From: Chromatiales bacterium
GTDB lineage: Bacteria; Pseudomonadota; Gammaproteobacteria; SZUA-140
NCBI GenBank assembly: GCA_031285245.1
Contig: JAITWN010000136.1
Span: 1 to 14,627 of the forward strand
Direction of reading: 5' to 3'
DNA length: 14,627 nucleotides
Below are positions 6,921 through 13,257 of this stretch, in pieces (within the stretch, counting starts at the first letter, position 1; each line of letters starts with the position of its first letter). The notes under the pieces were generated by a model, which worked only from the letters and a program-made list of their open reading frames with translations, did no database searches and was not told where the DNA came from. A program made the translations under genes and the position numbers.

Positions 6921-7672
6921 GATGCATCTCCAGTAGTGAAATCAGCGGCTGCGGCGCGATCCAAATACCACTCAATGGCGCTGCGTGATCGCAAACGGGT
7001 TGCGGGCAATTCCTGCGCCGCACCATGCAATACCGCGGTAACAATATCGGCTTTGCTCGCGCCGGTAACCAGCATCATCACTTGCCGTGCCGCCGCGATG
7101 AGCGGATAAGTCAGGCTGATGCGCCAGGCGGATAATTTCGGCACGAACACCGCATCTGTAAGCGCGATCTGCTGATTAAGAATCGCCGTGTTTGGAAACA
7201 GCGAAGCAATATGGCCGTCTGACCCCAGGCCGAGCAGCACGAGATCAAGATGTGGTGGCAGATCAGGAAGCTCCTCGCGTGGTAGTCGCGTTTCCAGCAG
7301 GCGCTGATAATCGCGCGCCGCTGCGTGTGGATCGCGCTCACCTTCCATGCGCTGAATCTGCGTGGAAGGGCAATCGACAAGTGCAAGCAGTGTTTCCTGC
7401 GCCATGCGGTAATTGCTGTCAGGATGTGTGGGCGGTACGCAGCGCTCATCACCAAACCAAATGAAGGTCGCGCGCCAGTTGATTTGATCGCGCCAGGGCT
7501 CTCGTGCAAGCGCCTCATAGAGTGCACGCGGCGTTGAGCCGCCTGCGAGTGCGACATGAAAAGCGCCGCGTTCACGTATGGCTTCGCGCGCGAGCTCTGC
7601 CCAGCGCGCGGCTGCGGCTTGCGCGGTGGAATGCAAATCCGCTTCGATGTGTAGCGCATGCTTGCCGTCCAT
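6914..7672 (-). CDS. pgl: 6-phosphogluconolactonase
   Basis: The enzyme hydrolyses 6-phosphogluconolactone to 6-phosphogluconate, the second step of the oxidative pentose phosphate pathway. It is the DevB/SOL type with a NagB-like fold, not the YbhE beta-propeller type of E. coli. The 252-residue protein shows AGGSTPRALYEAL (43-55), FGDERCVPPTHPDSNY (73-88) and LGSDGHIASLFPNT (149-162). The frame stays open upstream to 7915, but that extension is arginine-rich and unlike the family. The ATG at 7672, with ribosome binding site AAGGAGA (7684-7678) 5 nt upstream, is clearly the start. The stop codon lies inside the glk start region (7-nt overlap), so pgl and glk form one transcript, probably from a promoter near 7775. 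Confidence 0.96.
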   Translation of the reverse strand: MDGKHALHIEADLHSTAQAAAARWAELAREAIRERGAFHVALAGGSTPRALYEALAREPWRDQINWRATFIWFGDERCVPPTHPDSNYRMAQETLLALVDCPSTQIQRMEGERDPHAAARDYQRLLETRLPREELPDLPPHLDLVLLGLGSDGHIASLFPNTAILNQQIALTDAVFVPKLSAWRISLTYPLIAAARQVMMLVTGASKADIVTAVLHGAAQELPATRLRSRSAIEWYLDRAAAADFTTGDASC

Positions 7673-7733
7673 AACTGTCTCCTTGTCGTGAACGATTCCC
7701 TCTTCAGCAGACTGGTCGCTGCGCTTGCCGCGC

Positions 7734-7748
7734 GGTCTCATGGAGACC
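7734..7748. promoter_or_regulatory. Palindrome between divergent pgl and zapG promoters (candidate operator)
   Basis: GGTCTC and GAGACC are exact inverted arms around the centre ATG. The site lies just upstream of the plus-strand -35 hexamer (7753) and in the predicted early transcribed region of pgl. That is a sensible place for a repressor or activator, but I recognise no known regulator motif and 6-bp arms can arise by chance. Confidence 0.3.
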
Positions 7749-7752
7749 ATAA

Positions 7753-7780
7753 TTGACGGGAGCGACGCCAGCATTATAAC
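7753..7780 (+). promoter_or_regulatory. Sigma-70 promoter toward zapG
   Basis: TTGACG (7753-7758) and TATAAC (7775-7780) are separated by 16 bp, and each differs from consensus at one base. Transcription would start near 7787 and leave a leader of about 143 nt before the zapG ATG at 7930. I see no recognisable leader peptide or riboswitch in that leader. Confidence 0.6.
7773..7778 (-). promoter_or_regulatory. -10 element toward pgl-glk
   Basis: Read on the minus strand, these bases are a perfect TATAAT. The -35 region at the right distance (around 7796-7801) is poor. The start would be near 7766, giving a leader of about 94 nt. It shares bases with the plus-strand TATAAC of the zapG promoter, so the two promoters could not be occupied by polymerase at the same time. 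Confidence 0.4.
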
Positions 7781-7929
7781 GGGCCGCGCATATCGGATTC
7801 TCGGCCGGCTGCCCTGGCGCCTGTGTTCGCCTCCATGCGTGGCACATCGGCTCATCATCTGCCGCGTCCGTGTGGCTGCGCAGAATGTTTCGGCTGGTGG
7901 ACGAAAACCGGGCAATAGGGAGCAATATC

Positions 7930-8439
7930 ATGTCGTCTTGGCTGATCTGGATAATGCTGGCCGCGGCAGCGAGCGGTGCGGGCGGCTACTTCCTTGGCCG
8001 TTCCAGCAGCGCCGGCGTCAAGCGTTCTCTGCAACTCGAAGAAGAGCTGCAAGCGGCGCGGGGTGAGCTCGAGCGTTATCGCAACAACGTCGTTGAGCAT
8101 TTCACCACTACGGCGCAGCTCTTCAACAAGCTCACGGCGGATTATCGCGCGGTCTATCACCATGTGGCGCGCGGCGCACATGAGCTTACTGCTGGTCGCA
8201 CTCCTCAACTCGACGCGTTGAGCGCGCCTGCGCCACAGATTGAACTCTCGCCGCCGCCGCCCATGGTCGATGAACTGCTGGCAGAAGCAGAGGAAGATGA
8301 CGATTACGATGCGCACCAGCATCACGCATTGAGCGCGCCCAGTGCGCATGGAGCGCAAACGCCGGAAGAAGGCTGGTACGATGATGTTGCGCCCGGCACG
8401 GAAGTGCCTGACTTCGCGCGCGATCGCAGATTGGGTTAG
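7930..8439 (+). CDS. zapG: ZapG/YhcB (DUF1043) cell-envelope and division protein
   Basis: ZapG is an inner-membrane protein linked to coordination of cell division and envelope growth in enterobacteria. This 169-residue protein has one N-terminal membrane segment (about 4-23, WLIWIMLAAAASGAGGYFLG), then a charged, probably coiled-coil stretch (33-55). The family core follows as ELERYRNNVVEHF and TADYRAVYHHVA (46-80). The tail is low-complexity, with prolines and an acidic run EAEEDDDYD (119-127), and ends in PDFARDRRLG. It is longer than E. coli YhcB (about 132) because of this tail. I chose the ATG at 7930 because it is preceded by AGGGAG at 7 nt and begins the membrane segment directly; the open frame from 7870 would put a charged peptide in front. 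It stands alone, divergent from pgl and convergent with folA. Confidence 0.92.
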   Translation: MSSWLIWIMLAAAASGAGGYFLGRSSSAGVKRSLQLEEELQAARGELERYRNNVVEHFTTTAQLFNKLTADYRAVYHHVARGAHELTAGRTPQLDALSAPAPQIELSPPPPMVDELLAEAEEDDDYDAHQHHALSAPSAHGAQTPEEGWYDDVAPGTEVPDFARDRRLG

Positions 8440-8448
8440 GGGCCTCTC

Positions 8449-8551
8449 AAAACCTTCGTCATTGCGAGGGGCGCCAGACGGCTCAGCCCCGCGGCAATCC
8501 AGACAACTTACCTGGATTGCTTCGGCTTCGCTTCGCAATGACGGAGGTTTT
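8449..8551. repeat. Palindromic intergenic repeat ('CGTCATTGCGA' type), likely bidirectional terminator
   Basis: The outer arms are AAAACCTTCGTCATTGCGA (8449-8467) and its inverse ending in GGTTTT (8533-8551), matching at 18 of 19 positions. The inner arms are GCAATCCAG (8494-8502) and CTGGATTGC (8512-8520) around a 9-nt loop. A further GGGGC/GCCCC pair (8468-8472, 8486-8490) lies between them. The CGTCATTGCGAG...GCAATCC...GGATTGC...CGCAATGACG layout is a familiar MITE-like repeat in many bacterial genomes (from memory). The plus strand continues into TTTTTCTTTT and the minus strand into TTTT, so it probably ends both zapG and folA transcripts. It fills nearly the whole 116-bp gap. Confidence 0.8.
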
Positions 8552-8555
8552 TCTT

Positions 8556-9050
8556 TTATACAGGCGCTGGCAGCTCGCTGCGCTGCAGCGTGATGAAGCT
8601 GTAGTCGAATGCTGGGCCGGCGTGATCACTGCGATCGATCTCCCACCACTGCCCCGCATCAAATTTTGGAAACCAGATATCCCCGTCGAAGTCGCTGTCG
8701 ATCAGTGTCAGATAGATACGATCGGCGATCCCAAGCGTTTGCTCATAGAGCGTCGCTCCACCTATTACCATGATCTCCGGCGCTGCGCTGCAAGCGCGTA
8801 GTGCATCATCCAGGCTGGTGTAGGTTTCGAAACCCTCCGGCGCGCGATAAGCAGCGTCGCGGGTGATCGCAATATTGGTGCGGTTAGGCAGCGCGCGCGG
8901 GAGCGATTCGCAGGTCTTGCGTCCCATCACCACCGGCTTGCCGAGTGTGAGCGTACGAAAGTGGCGCAGATCTTCGGGTAGATGCCAGGGCAGGCCGCCG
9001 TTGCGTCCGATCACGCGATTGCGTGCCATCGCCACGATCAGCGAAATCAC
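8556..9050 (-). CDS. folA: Dihydrofolate reductase
   Basis: The enzyme reduces dihydrofolate to tetrahydrofolate with NADPH and is the target of trimethoprim. It has 164 residues, close to E. coli FolA (159). The N-terminus MISLIVAMARNRVIGRNGGLPWHLPEDL is textbook, with catalytic D27 and F31 in DLRHF. VVMGRKTCESLPRALPNRTN binds the cofactor, and IMVIGGATLYEQ is the second nucleotide motif. The start codon is GTG and overlaps the thyA stop as GTGA, so translation is probably coupled to thyA; no strong ribosome binding site stands alone. The pairing makes metabolic sense, because ThyA is the reaction that produces dihydrofolate. Confidence 0.98.
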   Translation of the reverse strand: MISLIVAMARNRVIGRNGGLPWHLPEDLRHFRTLTLGKPVVMGRKTCESLPRALPNRTNIAITRDAAYRAPEGFETYTSLDDALRACSAAPEIMVIGGATLYEQTLGIADRIYLTLIDSDFDGDIWFPKFDAGQWWEIDRSDHAGPAFDYSFITLQRSELPAPV

Positions 9051-9841
9051 ACCGCCACCGGTGCGCGGATCGCTGGATGCGGCTCGTAGTTCGTCAGCTT
9101 GAAATCATCGAAAACGAAATCAAAAATCGAATGCCGCTGTGGATTGAGCTCCATGCGTGGCAGCGTCATCGGCGCGCGCGCGAGCTGCGTGTCGGCCTGC
9201 GTCAGATGATTGAGATAGAGATGCGCATCGCCGAAGGTGTGCACAAAATCGCCGGGCTTCAGATTCGTCACTTGCGCGACCATCATCGTCAGCAGCGCAT
9301 AAGAAGCGATATTGAACGGCACGCCGAGAAAAACATCGGCGCTGCGTTGATAGAGCTGGCATGACAGTCGCCCATCGGCAACGTAGAACTGAAACAGCAA
9401 ATGACAAGGCGGCAGCGCCATGCGCTCGAGCTCGGCGACATTCCACGCGCTCACGATCAAGCGGCGTGAATCCGGATTCTTGCGGATCGCGGTGATCACA
9501 TCACTCAACTGATCGATATGCTTGCCACCCGGCGCCGGCCAGGCGCGCCACTGCCGTCCGTAGACCGGACCGAGATCGCCCTGATTGTCCGCCCACTCAT
9601 CCCAGATCGTCACGCCATGTTCGCGCAGGTAAGCAACGTTGGTGTCGCCGGCGATGAACCATAGCAACTCGTGAATAATGCTCTTGAGATGCACTTTCTT
9701 CGTGGTGACGAGCGGAAAGCCTTGAGACAGATCAAAACGCATCTGATAGCCAAACACGCTCAGCGTGCCGGTGCCGGTGCGATCTTCCTTGCGCGTGCCA
9801 TGCTCTCTGATGTGGCGGAGCAGATCGAGGTACTGCTTCAT
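9047..9841 (-). CDS. thyA: Thymidylate synthase
   Basis: The enzyme converts dUMP and 5,10-methylenetetrahydrofolate to dTMP and dihydrofolate. The 264-residue protein has the same length as E. coli ThyA. Visible are GTRKEDRTGTGTLSVFG (15-31), GDLGPVYGRQWRAW, the nucleophile C146 in ALPPCHLLFQFYV, QRSADVFLGVPFNIASYALL, GDAHLYLNH and a C-terminal PAIRAPVAV like that of E. coli. The frame is open to 9943, but that part overlaps lgt. The ATG at 9841 follows a GGAG at 9 nt and starts the family N-terminus MKQYLDLLRHI. It lies 2 nt after the lgt stop and overlaps folA by 4 nt. Confidence 0.98.
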   Translation of the reverse strand: MKQYLDLLRHIREHGTRKEDRTGTGTLSVFGYQMRFDLSQGFPLVTTKKVHLKSIIHELLWFIAGDTNVAYLREHGVTIWDEWADNQGDLGPVYGRQWRAWPAPGGKHIDQLSDVITAIRKNPDSRRLIVSAWNVAELERMALPPCHLLFQFYVADGRLSCQLYQRSADVFLGVPFNIASYALLTMMVAQVTNLKPGDFVHTFGDAHLYLNHLTQADTQLARAPMTLPRMELNPQRHSIFDFVFDDFKLTNYEPHPAIRAPVAV

Positions 9842-9843
9842 CT

Positions 9844-10638
9844 TCAGGAGCTCCGTAATGTGGGTTGGCGATAGGCGATAGCGATCATCGTGATGCCAGC
9901 GAGGATCATCGGCAGCGACAGCAACTGACCCATGGTCAGCCAATCACCAACGATGAAGCCGAGCTGCTCATCAGGCATGCGCGTGAATTCGACGAGAAAA
10001 CGGAAAGTGCCGTAGCAGGCCAAGAACAAGCCTGAGACGGCCATCGTCGGTCGCGGTCGGTGCGAATATAGCCACAAGATAATGAACAACACGAGTCCTT
10101 CGAGCAGCGCTTCATAGAGCTGCGAAGGATGGCGCGCCAGTGCGCCCGCACGCGGATCAGCGAAGACCATCGCCCAGGGCACATCGGTCACGCGTCCCCA
10201 CAGTTCGCCGTTGATGAAATTACCGATGCGTCCAGCGCCAAGGCCGATCGGTACCAACGGCGCGGTGAAATCCGCTACTTCGAAAAAATGCTTGCCGCGC
10301 GAGTGCGCGAACCACGTCATCGCAGCGATGACGCCAAGTAGCCCACCATGAAACGACATGCCGCCCTGCCAGATGCGCAGGATGCTGAGTGGATCGGCGA
10401 GTGTCTGCGGTAAATCGTAAAACAGTACGTAACCAATGCGTCCGCCGAGCACGGCGCCGAGCGCGCCATAAAACACCAAATCCGAAACTTGCTGCGCAGT
10501 CCAGCCATGCACGCGCGCGCGGCGATTGCCGAGATACCAGGCCGCGCCGAAGCCCACCAGATACATGATGCCGTACCAGTGGACTTGCAGTGGCCCAAGG
10601 CTGATAGCGACGGGATCGATGGCAGGATGTTTCAGCAC
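9844..10638 (-). CDS. lgt: Prolipoprotein diacylglyceryl transferase
   Basis: Lgt moves diacylglycerol from phosphatidylglycerol to the lipobox cysteine of prolipoproteins, the first step of lipoprotein maturation in the inner membrane. The 264-residue polytopic protein (about seven membrane helices) shows HWYGIMYLVGF (20-30), GGRIGYVLFYD (65-75), GGMSFHGGLLG with H97 (matching the essential H103 of E. coli), and the Lgt signature GRIGNFINGELWGR (136-149). VEFTRMPD contains R220, matching R239. It is shorter than E. coli Lgt because a loop before RHPSQLYE is missing. I chose the GTG at 10638 since it begins VLKHPAIDPVAISLGPL as in relatives; the ribosome binding site is weak. An in-frame TTG at 10701 would add 21 residues. 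lgt-thyA is a conserved gammaproteobacterial pair. Confidence 0.95.
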   Translation of the reverse strand: MLKHPAIDPVAISLGPLQVHWYGIMYLVGFGAAWYLGNRRARVHGWTAQQVSDLVFYGALGAVLGGRIGYVLFYDLPQTLADPLSILRIWQGGMSFHGGLLGVIAAMTWFAHSRGKHFFEVADFTAPLVPIGLGAGRIGNFINGELWGRVTDVPWAMVFADPRAGALARHPSQLYEALLEGLVLFIILWLYSHRPRPTMAVSGLFLACYGTFRFLVEFTRMPDEQLGFIVGDWLTMGQLLSLPMILAGITMIAIAYRQPTLRSS

Positions 10639-10730
10639 GATGGGGCTCAGTATATTGGATGGGTGTGGTGATGGCTCGAGAAGGCAAAACGATAAACGCA
10701 ATCGCCTCGCGCGCCCATTGGTAAAAACAG

Positions 10731-11918
10731 TTAGTCCCGCGCCACCTGCACGAAGAACGTTTTCAGATAATCCGTCTCTTCGATCGCCGGGTGCACAGGA
10801 TGATCCGGCCCTTGCCGGTGTTGTTCCAGCACGCGCAGCCGGCGCCGCAGATGCGCGCCTTCCTGCAGGATCACGCGGCGTAACTCATCGGTGCTGAGAT
10901 GAAACGAGCACGATGCCGAAATCAGCACGCCTTCATCACCCAGTAACTGCATCGCCAGACGATTGATGCGCTGATAAGCCGTGAGTCCGGCCTTGGCGTC
11001 TTTGCGGCGCTTGATGAACGCCGGCGGATCGACGATGACGACATCGAAGCGTTCACCGGCGTCATTCATTGCTTTCAGCACTTCGAAGGCATCGCCTTGA
11101 TGGACGCTGACACGATCGGCTACGGAGTTGAGCTCAGCATTGTCCCGCGCCAGTTCGAGCGCGGTTGCCGACGCATCGACGCAGCTCACCTGTGTCGCGC
11201 CAGCAACGGCAGCCTGTATACCCCAGGCACCGGCATAGCTGAACACATCCAGCACGCGTCTCCCTTGCACATAGGTGGGAAGACGCGAACGCCCGAGGCG
11301 ATGATCATAAAACCAGCCGGTTTTCTGGCCCCCAAGCGCGGGCACGCGGAAATACTGACCATTCTCCTCAACCTCGAGCCAAGCCGGAGCGTCCTCGGGC
11401 GCTTCCACATACATGGGCAGATTTTCCATGGTGCGGATCGAGGTGTCGTTGCGATAAATAAGCGTGCGCGGCGCAAGTAACTGATGCAGCGCCTGCGTGA
11501 TCTCATCCTTGCAGCGCTCCATGCCGGCGGTGGTGATCTGCGCCACCAGTACATCGCCATAGCGGTCCACCACCAGTCCGGGCAGGCCATCAGCTTCGCC
11601 GTAGACGAGGCGATAGCCGGGACGGTCGAAGAGACGTTCGCGCAGCGCGAGTGCATTGCTGAGTCGTTGCGTGATCTCTTCCAGACCAAAATTTATGCAG
11701 GCGCGCCGACTTAGCAGCCGCGCGCAGATCAGCGAATGCGGGTTGACGTAGGCCGTGCCGAGCGCGCGTCCACGACAGTCACGCACGTCGACGAGCTCAC
11801 CGGGTTCGAAAGCGGTGAGCGCGGTCGCTGCCACATCGACCTCGTTGCTGTAGATCCAGAGATGACCGGCAAGCACGCGCCGTTCTTCGTTTTTCCGCAG
11901 TTGCAGAGGTTTATTCAT
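10731..11918 (-). CDS. rlmI: RlmI-like 23S rRNA cytosine-C5 methyltransferase
   Basis: The protein is a class I SAM-dependent methyltransferase of the RlmI family, which in E. coli makes m5C1962 in 23S rRNA. The 395-residue protein matches the family length. The PUA domain occupies the N-terminus (about 1-80, RKNEERRVLAGHLWIYSNEV). A linker domain with YGEADGLPGLVVDRYGD (106-122) and GQKTGWFYDHR (197-207) follows. The Rossmann part has motif I LDVFSYAGAWG (223-233), motif IV VDPPAFIKRRKD (296-307) and the putative catalytic Cys337 in SASCSFHLS. The ATG at 11918 has no visible ribosome binding site, so initiation may be weak or leader-dependent. It is divergent from fbp and lies 92 nt upstream of lgt on the same strand. 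The exact target base is inferred from the family. Confidence 0.92.
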   Translation of the reverse strand: MNKPLQLRKNEERRVLAGHLWIYSNEVDVAATALTAFEPGELVDVRDCRGRALGTAYVNPHSLICARLLSRRACINFGLEEITQRLSNALALRERLFDRPGYRLVYGEADGLPGLVVDRYGDVLVAQITTAGMERCKDEITQALHQLLAPRTLIYRNDTSIRTMENLPMYVEAPEDAPAWLEVEENGQYFRVPALGGQKTGWFYDHRLGRSRLPTYVQGRRVLDVFSYAGAWGIQAAVAGATQVSCVDASATALELARDNAELNSVADRVSVHQGDAFEVLKAMNDAGERFDVVIVDPPAFIKRRKDAKAGLTAYQRINRLAMQLLGDEGVLISASCSFHLSTDELRRVILQEGAHLRRRLRVLEQHRQGPDHPVHPAIEETDYLKTFFVQVARD

Positions 11919-11946
11919 GCGTCACGAGCGAAGGAGGATCTGATCG

Positions 11947-11981
11947 CGCCGTTTATTTCGGCGGCGAATGTTAGCATAATA
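11947..11981. promoter_or_regulatory. Divergent promoter region of rlmI and fbp (tentative)
   Basis: The 137-bp gap between the two start codons holds an AT-rich island. Its minus-strand reading offers TATTAT (11981-11976) or TATGCT (11978-11973), and its plus-strand reading offers CATAAT (11975-11980). A weak plus-strand -35 (TTTATT, 11952-11957) sits 17 bp upstream of CATAAT. The same area has a 5-bp hairpin CGCCG/CGGCG (11947-11963), and further right GAGCAG/CTGCTC (12002-12016) could form a small hairpin in the fbp leader. None of these is strong. Confidence 0.3.
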
Positions 11982-12055
11982 GCCGCCTTCTCGGCCGGTA
12001 TGAGCAGACCCTGCTCGCACGTCCGACGAGCGCAACGCAACTGGAGATCCGTTAC

Positions 12056-13063
12056 ATGGCCATTGGCGAAACCATCACGCAATTCATTACCCAGGAACAG
12101 CGGCGCGTCGGCGGTACCGGCGAGTTCACTGCCATCCTCAACGACACGCTTACCGCTTGCAAGCAGATCTCCAACGCCGTCAACAAAGGCGCGCTGATTG
12201 GCGTGCTGGGTGGCGCAGGCGCGGACAACGTCCAGGGCGAAGCTCAGAAGAAGCTCGATGTCATCTCTAACGACATGATGATCCAGGCCAACGAGTGGGG
12301 CGGCCACTTGGCGGCAATGGCTTCGGAAGAAATGGAAGACATCTACCCGATTCCCGATGGCTATCCGCGCGGCAAATATCTGCTGTTATTCGATCCGCTT
12401 GATGGGTCGTCCAATATCGACGTCAACATTTCGGTTGGCACGATCTTCTCAATTCTGCGCTGCCCCGATGGCGTTACCAACCCGACTATGAAAGATTTTC
12501 TGCAGCCCGGCACGCGTCAGGTCTGCGCCGGTTACGCGCTCTATGGGCCGTCCACCATGCTGGTGCTGACCACTGGCCAGGGCGTCAACGGCTTCACGCT
12601 CGATCGCAACATCGGTGAGTTCGTGCTCACGCATCCCGGCATGCGTATCCCTGAAGATACGCGTGAGTTCTCCATCAACGCGTCCAACTCGCGCTTCTGG
12701 GAAGCGCCGGTGCGTCGTTATATCGACGAATGTCTCGCCGGCAAGACGGGCGCGCGTGGTGTTGATTTCAACATGCGCTGGGTGGCGTCGATGGTGGCTG
12801 AAGTGCATCGCATCCTCACCCGCGGCGGCATCTTCATGTATCCCAAGGACACCAAGGATCCGAAGAAGGAAGGCCGTTTGCGCTTGATGTACGAAGCCAA
12901 TCCGATGTCCTTCATCGTCGAGCAAGCTGGCGGCGTGGCTTCTACTGGTCGCGCGCGCATCCTCGACATCGCGCCGCACGACATTCATCAACGCGTGCCC
13001 GTCATCCTTGGCTCGCGCAATGAAGTCGAGCGCGTGGTTGCTTATCACCGCGAAGCGAACTGA
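12056..13063 (+). CDS. fbp: Fructose-1,6-bisphosphatase, class I
   Basis: The enzyme hydrolyses fructose 1,6-bisphosphate to fructose 6-phosphate in gluconeogenesis and needs Mg2+. The 335-residue protein is close to E. coli Fbp (332). Metal and substrate motifs are ASEEMED (89-95), FDPLDGSSNIDVNISVGTIF (112-131) and the late family signature GRLRLMYEANPMSFIVEQAGG, followed by DIHQRVPVILGSRNEV. The start ATG has GGAG 9 nt upstream and gives the standard N-terminus. It is transcribed away from rlmI and closed by a strong terminator, so it is probably a single-gene unit. I see no truncation or missing key residue. Confidence 0.98.
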   Translation: MAIGETITQFITQEQRRVGGTGEFTAILNDTLTACKQISNAVNKGALIGVLGGAGADNVQGEAQKKLDVISNDMMIQANEWGGHLAAMASEEMEDIYPIPDGYPRGKYLLLFDPLDGSSNIDVNISVGTIFSILRCPDGVTNPTMKDFLQPGTRQVCAGYALYGPSTMLVLTTGQGVNGFTLDRNIGEFVLTHPGMRIPEDTREFSINASNSRFWEAPVRRYIDECLAGKTGARGVDFNMRWVASMVAEVHRILTRGGIFMYPKDTKDPKKEGRLRLMYEANPMSFIVEQAGGVASTGRARILDIAPHDIHQRVPVILGSRNEVERVVAYHREAN

Positions 13064-13071
13064 AGACCTAC

Positions 13072-13109
13072 CCCACCCGTTCCGCGCTTTGGGGCGGGTG
13101 GGCGTTTTT
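13072..13109 (+). terminator. Rho-independent terminator of fbp
   Basis: CCCACCCG (13072-13079) pairs exactly with CGGGTGGG (13095-13102), a GC-rich 8-bp stem, followed by CG and TTTTT (13105-13109). It begins 9 nt after the fbp stop codon. This is the cleanest intrinsic terminator in the window. Confidence 0.87.
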
Positions 13110-13137
13110 CCCTGTAAAACCCCTGCGTTTCTGTGGC

Positions 13138-13188
13138 CACCAGCGATCAACTGGTGTCATGGCTTAGCTGCGAAGCAAGGGTTATAGT
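13138..13188 (+). promoter_or_regulatory. gcvT upstream region: small palindrome and possible -10
   Basis: The 148 bp between the fbp terminator and gcvT must hold the gcv promoter. TATAGT (13183-13188) is the best -10 candidate, but the bases at -35 (around 13160-13165) are poor. This would give a leader of about 60 nt. Upstream, CACCAG/CTGGTG (13138-13143, 13151-13156) forms an inverted repeat around 7 nt that could be an operator for an activator, as GcvA-type regulation requires; this is inference. I do not see the conserved segments of a glycine riboswitch. Confidence 0.3.
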
Positions 13189-13257
13189 ATGTCTCCTTTG
13201 CGCAGTGCCCCCTGAATCGAATCACCCAATTCCGAGCTCTGGAGCGCGTGTCCTCCT

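Noticed and set aside
6914..7915. Long N-terminal extension of pgl up to 7915
   Set aside because: The extra 81 residues are arginine-rich without family similarity and cover the divergent promoter region; a perfect ribosome binding site marks the ATG at 7672.
7870..7929. Longer zapG start at 7870
   Set aside because: It would put a charged peptide before the membrane segment; the ATG at 7930 has a good ribosome binding site.
9842..9943. Longer thyA start at 9943
   Set aside because: It would overlap the end of lgt by 100 bp; the ATG at 9841 gives the exact 264-residue family length.
10639..10730. Terminator or promoter between rlmI and lgt
   Set aside because: A T-run follows the rlmI stop, but no stem precedes it; a minus-strand TATACT near 10654 has no -35 and would leave almost no leader.
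12449..13150. Long minus-strand open frame opposite fbp
   Set aside because: It is a shadow of the GC-rich fbp coding strand, with no recognisable motif and no ribosome binding site.
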